Below are positions 27,727-35,426 of a stretch of 64,000 bases of DNA, piece after piece (within the stretch, counting starts at the first letter, position 1; the number at the start of each line of letters is the position of its first letter). The DNA comes from Serinicoccus hydrothermalis. Lineage in GTDB: Bacteria > Actinomycetota > Actinomycetes > Actinomycetales > Dermatophilaceae. The notes under the pieces were generated by a model. It saw only the letters and a program-made list of their open reading frames with translations, was not told where the DNA came from and made no database searches. Where the stretch lies: positions 2,914,001-2,978,000 of the forward strand of contig NZ_CP014989.1 in NCBI RefSeq assembly GCF_001685415.1. The letters are read 5' to 3'. The position numbers and the translations under genes are program-made.

Positions 27727-28443
27727 TCAGCGTGTAGGCGCGCCCCCAGCGATGGGGGTCGTGATACGCCCGTCGACGACCGTGACGAGATCATCCAGGG
27801 TGTCGCGGTGCCCGAGGTCGTGGGTGACGAGCAGGGTGGCGGTGTCGCGTTCGTGGGTGAGGCGAGAGATGAGTTCCATGATCTTCGCTCCGCGTTCTTG
27901 ATCCAGGGCGCTGGTCGGCTCATCAACGAGGAGGACTTCGGGTTCGTGGACGAGGCCGCGGGCGATCGCGACCCGTTGCCGTTCCCCGCCGGAGAGCTGG
28001 TGCGTGCGCTTGCCTGCGTGCTCGGTGAGGCCGACGGCGTCGAGGAGTTCGTCGGCACGGGCGTCGATCTTCGCTCGCTGGTTCCGGCTGGTGCCGCCGC
28101 CGAGCCTGGCCATGACCTGCAACTGCTCGCGCGCCGTGAGCGCGGGCAGCAGGTTGGACTGCTGGAACACGATGCCGATGCGCTCACGGCGCAGTTGCGT
28201 GGCCTCGTGCTTCGAGAGCTGGGCGGCGTCGGTCATGTCGCTGCTGTTGCCGATGAGAACTCCGCCAGAGTCGGGGCGAAGAAGGGTCGCGGCGACGGCG
28301 AGGATGCTGGACTTGCCCGACCCGGAGGGGCCGGTGATGCCGGTGACGGTGCCGTTGGTCCCGCGGAGGGTGACGTTGTCAACGGCGGTGATGCGGTTCT
28401 CCCCGTCGGGGAAGGTGAGGGTGACGTTCTGTAGTTGAATCAT
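27727..28443 (-). CDS. ABC transporter ATP-binding protein (MacB/LolD-like)
   Basis: A 238-residue ATPase. Walker A GPSGSGKS near residue 38, Q-loop FQQSNLLP near residue 92, signature LSGGERQRVAIARGL near residue 147 and Walker B VLLVDEPTSALD near residue 168 are all intact. The sequence type is that of lipoprotein-release and antimicrobial-peptide exporters that pair with FtsX-like permeases. Its ATG overlaps the stop of the permease gene upstream (ATGA), so the two form one transporter. A two-component system is divergently encoded. Confidence 0.93.
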   Translation of the reverse strand: MIQLQNVTLTFPDGENRITAVDNVTLRGTNGTVTGITGPSGSGKSSILAVAATLLRPDSGGVLIGNSSDMTDAAQLSKHEATQLRRERIGIVFQQSNLLPALTAREQLQVMARLGGGTSRNQRAKIDARADELLDAVGLTEHAGKRTHQLSGGERQRVAIARGLVHEPEVLLVDEPTSALDQERGAKIMELISRLTHERDTATLLVTHDLGHRDTLDDLVTVVDGRITTPIAGGAPTR

Positions 28444-29531
28444 CGGTTGCTCCCAAGGGCGGTGAGGGGGTCGGCTTTGGTGACGGAGCGCAGCGCGAAC
28501 GCGCCTCCTGCGAGGCCGAGGACCGCCATCACGACGGCTGGGGCGACAGTGGTGATCGGGCTGATGATGAACGGGAGCGCCTGCCCCGCGAGGGTGCCGA
28601 GCCCGATCACGGCGGCGAGGCCGACACCGATCCCGGCGACCAGAACGATGGACGCCTGGCCGAGTGAGTCGCGCACGAGCGACCCGGTGGTCGCACCGAG
28701 GGCTTTGAGCACGGCCATGTCGCTGGCACGCTGCATCGTCCAGACCGTGAAGAACGCGCCTACGACGAGGGCGGAGATCCCGAACAGCATCGCGATCATC
28801 AGCCCGAGCGACCCGATCTCGGATCGGAACGCTTCCAGGGCGGTCAAGCTCGCCAGCGGTGTTTCGGCGACCGTGCCGGTTGCTGCACCTATGGCCTCCC
28901 AGTCTGCGTTGCCGGTGACGGCGAGCACCGTCGCTTCGCCGGTGCCGCCGACGCGCTGACTTGCCTCGCTCCACGCCTCCGGGGTCAAGACGATGACCGG
29001 GGTGTGGCTGTACCAAAGATCATCGCCGACGACGCTGACGGTGAAATCAGTGCCGGTGATCGAGATCGTGTCACCAGTCTCGACGCCGAGACCATCGGCG
29101 GCCCCGGAGGAGACACCGACCTGGTCGTCGTGAACCGGGGCGAGGGCGAACAGCGGGTTCGACTGGGCACCCGAAGCACGCTGCGGCAGCCCGTAGAGCG
29201 CAACCCCGGTCGGGTCGTCGGTGCCGCTGGCCGAGGCCCGCGATTGGACGATCCCGATGGGTGTCACCGACTCGACCCCGTCCGCCTGTTCCCATGCCGT
29301 GACCGTGTTCTCGTCGAGGGAGGAGGTTGCGTAGCTAGGGTCGCTGCTCTCGGGCTGCTGCAGCACGAGCCGGTCCCCGGGCAACTGCAGCACGGAGGAG
29401 ATGTTCTGTGCGGCCAGACCCCCGGTGAGGCCGGAGAGGAAGCCGACGAGCAGGGTGATCAGGGCGACGACGGCCCCGATGAGGAGAAATCGGCCGCGGG
29501 CGAACCGCAACTCTCTCCACGCGACGAACAC
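28440..29531 (-). CDS. FtsX-like ABC transporter permease (MacB type)
   Basis: A 363-residue permease starting at GTG 29531. One N-terminal membrane helix (LLIGAVVALITLLVGFLSGL) precedes a periplasmic-type domain of about 200 residues, then three C-terminal helices with the FtsX pattern (MQRASDMAVLKALGATTGSL). With the downstream ATPase it forms a MacB/LolCDE-like mechanotransmission exporter. The divergent histidine kinase/response regulator pair probably controls it, as in envelope-stress and antibiotic-sensing modules of Gram-positive bacteria. Confidence 0.9.
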   Translation of the reverse strand: MFVAWRELRFARGRFLLIGAVVALITLLVGFLSGLTGGLAAQNISSVLQLPGDRLVLQQPESSDPSYATSSLDENTVTAWEQADGVESVTPIGIVQSRASASGTDDPTGVALYGLPQRASGAQSNPLFALAPVHDDQVGVSSGAADGLGVETGDTISITGTDFTVSVVGDDLWYSHTPVIVLTPEAWSEASQRVGGTGEATVLAVTGNADWEAIGAATGTVAETPLASLTALEAFRSEIGSLGLMIAMLFGISALVVGAFFTVWTMQRASDMAVLKALGATTGSLVRDSLGQASIVLVAGIGVGLAAVIGLGTLAGQALPFIISPITTVAPAVVMAVLGLAGGAFALRSVTKADPLTALGSNR

Positions 29532-29612
29532 GATGATGCCTTTCCGCTCGCGCACTCTGCCCGAGCTACCCTCCAACTCTCCTTCGCGCAGGCAGGGCCG
29601 GGCATCGCCCAA

Positions 29613-29629
29613 ACCGTGGGATTCACGGT
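29613..29629. promoter_or_regulatory. Inverted repeat between ABC exporter and two-component genes
   Basis: ACCGTGGGATTCACGGT is a perfect 6-bp inverted repeat with a 5-bp spacer, midway in the 150-bp divergent region. On the leftward strand, TATGAC preceded 16 bp upstream by TTGCCC abuts it; on the rightward strand, TTGATG (29641) and CATAGG (29665) precede the kinase ATG closely. It is a candidate binding site for the LuxR-type response regulator. Confidence 0.45.
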
Positions 29630-29681
29630 CATACTTTCGGTTGATGGCCGGGCAACACCGCTCGCATAGGCTTGGAGCGTC

Positions 29682-30878
29682 ATGTCGCATTCGACCCTCG
29701 CCCCGGTGTTCACCGGTCTCCGGTTCGGCCTGCACACCCTCCTGATCGGGCTCGCGGGCTTCACGGTTGTGCGCGCATACGTCGTCTCCTCGCCGGCTGC
29801 GACATGGACGCTGGTCATGGGGATCGCGTTCGTCGCGGTGTATCTCGCGGGTGCATGGGCGGCGCGGGCACAAGGCGAGTCAGGAGTGTCCCGGCGCGGT
29901 GACGCCGTCGGCTGGATCGCCGCGCTCACGCTGTTGTGGGCGGTGCTGACGTGGCTGAGCCCCGAGGGGGCCTACCTCGTCTTCCCGCTGTTCTTCCTCT
30001 ACCTCCACGTCCTGCCCGGACGTGGAGGGGTCGCGGCGATCGTGGTCACGACCGCGTTCGCGATCCTCGCCCTCGGCCTCCATCTAGGGTTCAGCGTCGG
30101 CGGGGTGATCGGCCCACTGGTGGGCGCCGGCGTCGCCCTACTGATCGGGCTCGCCTACCGTGCGCTTCGGCGTGAAGCCGAAGAGCGCGAACGGCTCGTT
30201 GCCGAGCTGATCCGCACTCGGCAACACCTCGCCCAGACCGAACGCGAACAGGGCGCACTGGCGGAGCGCGCCCGACTCGCTCGTGAAATTCATGACACCG
30301 TCGCCCAGGGCCTGTCCTCGATCCAGATGCTGTTGCGTGCCGCTGAACGCGACACCCCCGAACCCGGTGCCGGGTACGTGCGGCTCGCCCGCGAGACCGC
30401 GGCCGACAGCCTCGCGGACACGAGGCAGATCATCCGCGAGCTCACCCCGACCCGCCTCGGCGACGGACTCGCCCCCGCCCTGCACCGCCTCGGTCAGGAA
30501 CAGTCCGACCGCGCGTCCATCCCTGTCGAGGTGAGTGCCGAGGAACTCGACTTGCCGATGGGAACCCAGATCGCGCTGTTGCGGATCTTTCAGGGCGCGC
30601 TTTCGAACACGATCCGCCACGCGAATGCCACCCGCATCACCGCCGAACTCACCCGAGGCAACGCCACGGTATCTCTGGTGGTACGCGATGACGGCCGCGG
30701 CTTTGAGGTGTCCTCCGCGGTCGCCGACTCGCACGAGGCCGACTCCTTCGGGTTGCACGCCATGCGTGAGCGCCTCGAACAACTCGACGGCACCCTCACC
30801 ATCGCCTCGGCCCCCCAACAGGGCACCACGGTCACCGCGCGACTGCCGCTCCTCCCCGGAAGCGAGGCGGCATCGTGA
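29682..30878 (+). CDS. Sensor histidine kinase (HisKA_3, NarL/LiaS type)
   Basis: A 398-residue membrane sensor kinase. About five hydrophobic segments fill residues 10-165 with no large extracellular domain. A charged coiled region follows (EAEERERLVAELIRTRQHLA), then HisKA_3 with the phospho-acceptor His204 in AREIHDTVAQGLSS, and a HATPase domain with NTIRHAN near residue 309 and DDGRGFEV near residue 340. Intramembrane-sensing kinases of this layout often respond to envelope stress. Its stop overlaps the response-regulator start. Confidence 0.94.
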   Translation: MSHSTLAPVFTGLRFGLHTLLIGLAGFTVVRAYVVSSPAATWTLVMGIAFVAVYLAGAWAARAQGESGVSRRGDAVGWIAALTLLWAVLTWLSPEGAYLVFPLFFLYLHVLPGRGGVAAIVVTTAFAILALGLHLGFSVGGVIGPLVGAGVALLIGLAYRALRREAEERERLVAELIRTRQHLAQTEREQGALAERARLAREIHDTVAQGLSSIQMLLRAAERDTPEPGAGYVRLARETAADSLADTRQIIRELTPTRLGDGLAPALHRLGQEQSDRASIPVEVSAEELDLPMGTQIALLRIFQGALSNTIRHANATRITAELTRGNATVSLVVRDDGRGFEVSSAVADSHEADSFGLHAMRERLEQLDGTLTIASAPQQGTTVTARLPLLPGSEAAS

Positions 30879-31495
30879 TCCGGATCGTGCTTGCCGATGA
30901 CCACCCCGTCGTCCGCACGGGCTTGCGGGCGATGCTCTCAGGCGACCCCGACCTCGACGTGATCGGGGAAGCGGCAACCCCTGACGATGTCGTCGCCCTC
31001 GCGAGCGATCTGATACCGGACGTGGTGCTCATGGACTTGCAGTTCGGCACCGACCAGACCGGAGCCGACGCGACCCGCCGCATCCGCGCACTCCACCATC
31101 CGCCTGCCGTGCTGGTGCTCACGAACTACGACACCGACAGCGACATCCTCGGCGCCGTCGAAGCCGGAGCCAGCGGCTACCTCCTCAAAGACGCCCCACT
31201 CGAGGAGCTCATCGCTGCAATCCGCGCCGCAGCCGCAGGCGAGACCGCCCTCGCCCCCGCGATCGCGGGACGACTGCTCGCCCGGATGCGTTCCCCGCAA
31301 CCCAACCTCAGCGCCCGCGAGACCGAAGTGCTGCGACTCGTCGCAAACGGCGCGACGAACAACGACATCGCGGCACGACTGCATATCAGCGACGCGACAG
31401 TGAAATCACACCTCGTGCACATCTACACCAAGCTCGGCGTCTCCTCCCGCACCGCCGCCGTCGCTTCTGCACGTGACTCCGGCCTACTGTGGTGA
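30875..31495 (+). CDS. LuxR-family (NarL-type) response regulator
   Basis: A 206-residue response regulator beginning at a GTG that overlaps the kinase stop. The receiver domain has the acidic pair near residue 9 (LADDHP), phospho-acceptor Asp54 (VVLMDLQFG) and Lys near residue 104 (YLLKDAP). A LuxR-type helix-turn-helix spans about 145-200 (LSARETEVLRLVANG, then HISDATVKSHLVHIYTKLGV). It pairs with the upstream kinase and likely regulates the divergent ABC exporter through the inverted repeat at 29613. Confidence 0.95.
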   Translation: MIRIVLADDHPVVRTGLRAMLSGDPDLDVIGEAATPDDVVALASDLIPDVVLMDLQFGTDQTGADATRRIRALHHPPAVLVLTNYDTDSDILGAVEAGASGYLLKDAPLEELIAAIRAAAAGETALAPAIAGRLLARMRSPQPNLSARETEVLRLVANGATNNDIAARLHISDATVKSHLVHIYTKLGVSSRTAAVASARDSGLLW

Positions 31496-31605
31496 AGGCA
31501 TACCCGGGGTCAACCCCAAGGTCGAACGAGCGGCGGCCACAGAAGAGCGCTGCCTGTTAGGCCGCTTCGCAGTCAGGGTGGTTCACTGGATGGTCAACGG
31601 GCATC

Positions 31606-32286
31606 TCAGTTGGCTCCTGGACGGGCCGAGCGGTCAGTCGTCTCGACCGAGGGTCGGATCGTTGCGTAGGCGAAGTCGACGAGGTACCTGTTGAGATTCT
31701 CTACGGCCTGCTCGGCGGCCTTCGGGTCTGTCGTGACGATGGCGGTCAAGATCGCGCGGTGCAGCCGGGCGCCGGCGTGGATCTCGGCTGCGTGGTCTTT
31801 GACGTGGGCGAACCAGAACCGTCTGGAGAGTCCCTGCAAAGGTGCGATCGCGTCCGCGAGGTAGTTGTTATGCGAGGCGCGCACGATCAGACCGTGGGTG
31901 TCCCGGACGGTCCCGGCGTACTCGTCCATGGTGAAGTCGTCGCGCTCGAGAGTGGAGGCCATCTCCTCCATATGACGGCGGTCTGACGCGGTTGCGCGTT
32001 CGCAGGCGAGGCACACCGCGAGCTTTTCGAGGCTGAGCCGTAGCTCGAGCAGGCGCAGCTGTTCCTCGACCGAGGTGGCCGGGATGAGCACACCCCGGTT
32101 GGGGTAGATGTGCACCATGCGGTGCCGCGCCAGGCGCTGCAAGGCCTCCCGGACCGGGGTGCGTCCTAGGCCGGTGAGCTCGGTGAGCTGGGTCTCAGAC
32201 ACGAGCGTGCCTGGCTCGAGGCGCTGGAAGACGATCAGTTCTTCCAGCGCCTGGTAGGCCTCTTCTGCCTTGGCACCGCTGCCCAT
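31606..32286 (-). CDS. GntR-family regulator with FCD ligand domain
   Basis: A 226-residue regulator starting at ATG 32286 (AGGAG upstream). The N-terminal winged helix has the GntR pattern (LEPGTLVSETQLTELTGLG, then TPVREALQRLARHRMV). An all-helical FCD domain follows with metal-type ligands spread through it (His in RDTHGLIVRASHN near residue 147). It is divergent from the flavin-reductase/MFS pair. A GTATAC element lies in the shared 138-bp region, and a second GTATAC lies before the catabolic operons at 13820, so it may control both. Confidence 0.93.
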   Translation of the reverse strand: MGSGAKAEEAYQALEELIVFQRLEPGTLVSETQLTELTGLGRTPVREALQRLARHRMVHIYPNRGVLIPATSVEEQLRLLELRLSLEKLAVCLACERATASDRRHMEEMASTLERDDFTMDEYAGTVRDTHGLIVRASHNNYLADAIAPLQGLSRRFWFAHVKDHAAEIHAGARLHRAILTAIVTTDPKAAEQAVENLNRYLVDFAYATIRPSVETTDRSARPGAN

Positions 32287-32357
32287 GTGGCTCCTCTCGC
32301 CTCGTGCCGCAGTGTAGGACGACAAGGCACCGAATCTGCCGCAGCCTCTTGCCAAGC

Positions 32358-32380
32358 AACCAATATGTTGGTTGTATACC
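32358..32380. promoter_or_regulatory. Operator-like palindromes between GntR gene and flavin-reductase gene
   Basis: AACCAATATGTTGGTT (32358-32373) is a perfect 6-bp inverted repeat around TATG, directly followed by GTATAC (32374-32379). Both types of element suit GntR-FCD autoregulation and control of the divergent operon. Confidence 0.5.
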
Positions 32381-32424
32381 GGTCATCCCACGGGGCGTCG
32401 CCCCGTCCGCGATCGGCTGGAGAG

Positions 32425-33084
32425 ATGATGAAGTACGACCCCACCCGCGAAAAGAGCCCTCTGCCCTACTCCCCGTTCAAGAGCTGCACGGTCCCGCGCC
32501 CGATTGGCTGGCTCTCGACGATCAGCAGCGAGGGCGTCGAGAACCTCGCGCCCTACAGCCAGTGGCAGAACCTCACGTTCGACCCCCCCATGGTGATGTT
32601 CTCGGCGAACCACTACCCGGACGGTCGCCGCAAGGACACCGTCCTCAACGCAGAGGAGACCGGTTGGTTCGTCTGGAACATGGCGACCTGGGACCTTCGG
32701 GAGGCGGTGAACATCAGCGCGATGGCGCTGCCGGCCGGGGAGAGTGAGTTCGAGCGCGCCGGAGTCCGGCGAGCCAGCGCCGACTTGGCTCCCGCGCCGA
32801 TGGTCGCTGACAGCCCCTGCCACTTTGAGGTCCGCTACCTCTCCACACACCGCCTCCCAGGCAACACACCCGTCGGCTCCATCGACATCGTCTTCGGCCG
32901 GGTCGAGCGCATCCACGTTGAGGACGAGGTCGTCACCCCCGAGGGCAAGCTCGACATCCCACGCATCAGGCCGCTAGCGCGCCTTGGCTACTACGACTAC
33001 ACCACCGTGACAGAGACCTTCGAGATGCGCGTACCCGGAGCCGACGAGGCCGCTGCCATGGGCCTCGAGGGCGCCCCGGCCTGA
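32425..33084 (+). CDS. Flavin reductase-like (FMN-binding split-barrel) protein
   Basis: About 219 residues. The start is one of two adjacent ATGs (32425 or 32428); spacing from GGAG favours the second. The DIM6/NTAB-type flavin reductase fold is suggested by PFKSCTVPRPIGWLSTISSE near residue 15, NLAPYSQWQNLTFDPPMVMF near residue 41 and GETGWFVWNMA-like features near residue 85. Members reduce FMN for monooxygenases or have other FMN chemistry. No partner oxygenase is adjacent; an MFS transporter follows after 30 bp. Confidence 0.87.
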   Translation: MMKYDPTREKSPLPYSPFKSCTVPRPIGWLSTISSEGVENLAPYSQWQNLTFDPPMVMFSANHYPDGRRKDTVLNAEETGWFVWNMATWDLREAVNISAMALPAGESEFERAGVRRASADLAPAPMVADSPCHFEVRYLSTHRLPGNTPVGSIDIVFGRVERIHVEDEVVTPEGKLDIPRIRPLARLGYYDYTTVTETFEMRVPGADEAAAMGLEGAPA

Positions 33085-33114
33085 CACGCCCCCACACACC
33101 GAACAGGAACCGAC

Positions 33115-34434
33115 ATGACCAGCAACTCCGACAGCGCCGTCGGCCCCGGCACCACCCTGGTCGACACCCAGGGACACCGGGCCCGCGACCTTATCGCCGT
33201 CAACGCCGGCAACACCCTCGAGTGGTACGACTGGACGATCTACACCATCTTCGCCCCCTACTTCGCCAGCCAGTTCTTCCGCTCCGACGACTCCGTCTCC
33301 GCGCTGCTCGCTACCCTGGCCGTCTTCGCGGTCGGCTTCATCACACGCCCCCTGGGTGGATGGCTCTTCGGCAGGTACGCCGACCGACGCGGCCGCAAAA
33401 CCGCGCTCACCCTGGCCATGGCCATCGTCGCCATCGGCAGCCTGGTGATCGCCGTCTCACCCACCTACGGGGCAGTCGGCGTACTCGCCTCGGTCATTCT
33501 GCTCCTGGCCCGTCTCGTCCAGGGCCTCGCGCACGGAGGCGAGATGGGCACAGCCGTCACCTACCTGGTCGAACGCGCCCCCGAGGGCCGGCGCGCCCTG
33601 TGGGGCAGCTCCTCATGGGTCAGCGTCATCATCGGCACCATCCTCGCCACCCTGACCGGCCTGGCAGTGACGAGCCTGCTCACCGAGGCACAGATCGAGT
33701 CCTGGGGGTGGCGAGTCGCGTTCGGCCTTGGCGGCATCCTCGGTCTCTACGCCCTATGGCTGCGCCGCCAGATCCAGGAAACCGCCAAGGTCGAGACGGA
33801 CGCTGCCCCCGCGCCCGGTCCCCGGAAGCCGATCTCGGAGCGGCTCCGCCCGCACCTGTCCGGTGTAGCCATCGTGATGGGCCTGTCCGCAGGCGGATCC
33901 ATCATGTTCTACACCTGGCTGATCTTTGCCCCGACCTACGCCCAGGTCGCACGCGGGCAGGACCCCGACAGTGCCCTGGCCGCGGCTCTCCTTGCACAGG
34001 TCGTCTTCCTCGCCGCGCTCCCGCTCATGGGCCTGCTCGGTGACCGAGTGGGCCGCCGGCCCATGATCATCGCCTTCGGGGCCGGGTTCCTCGCCCTCTC
34101 GTTCCCCCTCAACCGCATGATCGACGGCAGCTTCGGCGGACTCTTCCTCGCTATGACCATCGCGCTCCTGCTGCTCGCGTGCCTCTTCGCAGTCAACGGA
34201 GCCGTGTGGGCCGAGGTGTTCCCCACCGCAGTCCGCGCCGCTGGCGTCGCAGCCCCGCTCTCCCTTGCCACGGCCATCTTCGGCGGCACCGCTCCCTACC
34301 TGAACACCTGGTTCGCCAGCAACAACCTCCAGGACGTCTTCATCTGGTACCTCATGGGCATCACCGCCATCACCCTGCTCACCGGTCTCCTTGCCCCGGA
34401 GACCCGCCACTGGAGGCTAGACCGCACCACCTGA
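33115..34434 (+). CDS. MFS transporter of metabolite:H+ symporter (MHS) type
   Basis: A 439-residue, twelve-helix MFS protein. GNTLEWYDWTIYTIFAPYFA near residue 31 is characteristic of the MHS group (ShiA, KgtP, ProP), and the loop 2-3 motif GRYADRRGRKTAL near residue 88 is intact. These symporters import small organic acids or osmolytes. It follows the flavin reductase-like gene and is probably controlled by the divergent GntR regulator. A terminator hairpin lies 22 bp after the stop. Confidence 0.93.
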   Translation: MTSNSDSAVGPGTTLVDTQGHRARDLIAVNAGNTLEWYDWTIYTIFAPYFASQFFRSDDSVSALLATLAVFAVGFITRPLGGWLFGRYADRRGRKTALTLAMAIVAIGSLVIAVSPTYGAVGVLASVILLLARLVQGLAHGGEMGTAVTYLVERAPEGRRALWGSSSWVSVIIGTILATLTGLAVTSLLTEAQIESWGWRVAFGLGGILGLYALWLRRQIQETAKVETDAAPAPGPRKPISERLRPHLSGVAIVMGLSAGGSIMFYTWLIFAPTYAQVARGQDPDSALAAALLAQVVFLAALPLMGLLGDRVGRRPMIIAFGAGFLALSFPLNRMIDGSFGGLFLAMTIALLLLACLFAVNGAVWAEVFPTAVRAAGVAAPLSLATAIFGGTAPYLNTWFASNNLQDVFIWYLMGITAITLLTGLLAPETRHWRLDRTT

Positions 34435-34456
34435 TCACGACTCCACCAACACGAGT

Positions 34457-34491
34457 AGGGCCGCCATCACCGCAAGGATGACGGCGGCCCT
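34457..34491 (+). terminator. Hairpin terminator after MFS gene, abutting SDR remnant
   Basis: AGGGCCGCC (34457-34465) pairs perfectly with GGCGGCCCT (34483-34491), giving a 9-bp GC-rich stem. The following bases TTGTC offer only a short T run. It ends within two bases of the point where SDR homology begins. Confidence 0.65.
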
Positions 34492-34492
34492 T

Positions 34493-34849
34493 GTCAACGG
34501 CACGCGGATGTTCTCCAACTCCGGCGCCACGGCATACTCCGCCAGCAAGGCAGGCCAGGTCGCCATGACCAAGCTGCTGGCCGTCGAGCTCGGGCCGCGC
34601 GGCATCCGCCTCAACGTGGTGTGCCCCGGGGCGATCGACACCGAGATCGACGACAACACGCGGGCGGCGAACGAGGACGTGAAGATCCCGGTCGAGTTCC
34701 CGCAGGGCGAGATCCCACTCACTCAGGGGACTCCTGGCTCGGCGCAGCAGGTGGCCGAGCTCGTGACCTTCCTCGCCTCGGACGCGGCCGGCCACCTCAG
34801 CGGCACCGAGGTGTGGGTCGACGGGGCGCAGTCGCTGCTGCAGGGGTGA
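34493..34849 (+). pseudogene. C-terminal remnant of a short-chain dehydrogenase gene
   Basis: From GTC at 34493 the frame reads VNGTRMFSNSGATAYSASK, which carries the catalytic YxxxK, then AVELGPRGIRLNVVCPGAID and ends SGTEVWVDGAQSLLQG: about 118 residues, the back half of a roughly 250-residue SDR. The Rossmann dinucleotide-binding half is absent; the upstream sequence is the terminator hairpin of the MFS gene. An artificial ATG at 34478 lies inside that hairpin. The gene was cut, marking a recombination or insertion junction near 34492. Confidence 0.85.
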
Positions 34850-34927
34850 CCGGGGGGACCGGCAGCACTCAGCGCCGCAGTCCTTCCTGGACCCACGGGC
34901 CGGTGTCGACCTGATCAGGCACTGACG

Positions 34928-35371
34928 GTGGCGTGCGGCAGCGCCACGATCGGGCTCGTGGACGGTGATCCAGCACTGCACGCCTATCTCAGCTACTCGG
35001 ACGCCCAGGCCGGGCTGAGATGGCTGGGGCAGGTGAGGTTCAGCGTCGTCGCGCGCCAGGACGGCGACGGCGGTGCGGTGCCCCACGCGGAGGTGCGCTG
35101 GGGAGACGTGGTGCTGATGGTCGCCAGTGCTGATGACGACTATGACGTCCCCCGTCTCCTGGGTCGCAGCACGGGCGGCGGCCTGTACTTCTGGCTCTCC
35201 GAGCCGAGCCAGGTCGACGAGTGGTATGCCCGAGCGCTGCAGGCGGGTGGCACCCAGGTGTTCGCTCCCGAGGAGACCGAGTGGGGGACCCGACGTGCGC
35301 GGGTCGTCGACCCAGAGGGCCACGAGTGGAGCGTCGGGACATACCGACCGGGCGCTTCCTGGGAACAGTGA
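34928..35371 (+). CDS. VOC-superfamily (glyoxalase-like) protein
   Basis: A 147-residue protein with the paired beta-alpha-beta VOC fold: HAYLSYSDAQAGLRWLGQVR near residue 18, GDVVLMVASADDD in the middle, and the C-terminal RRARVVDPEGHEWSVGTY, which carries the acidic/His metal-type residues. The start is a GTG without a strong ribosome site; no better one was found. Members range from lyases to antibiotic-binding proteins, so the function is open. Confidence 0.8.
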   Translation: MACGSATIGLVDGDPALHAYLSYSDAQAGLRWLGQVRFSVVARQDGDGGAVPHAEVRWGDVVLMVASADDDYDVPRLLGRSTGGGLYFWLSEPSQVDEWYARALQAGGTQVFAPEETEWGTRRARVVDPEGHEWSVGTYRPGASWEQ

Positions 35372-35426
35372 TGCGCTCCATCCGCCGATAGCCGAGCTTG
35401 ATCCTCGGTGCCCGGTATGCGGTGAG

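Noticed and set aside
28440-29873. Longer FtsX permease starting about 110 codons upstream of 29531
   Set aside because: The extension is hydrophilic, overlaps the kinase start region and promoter elements, and lacks homology; GTG 29531 precedes the first membrane helix directly.
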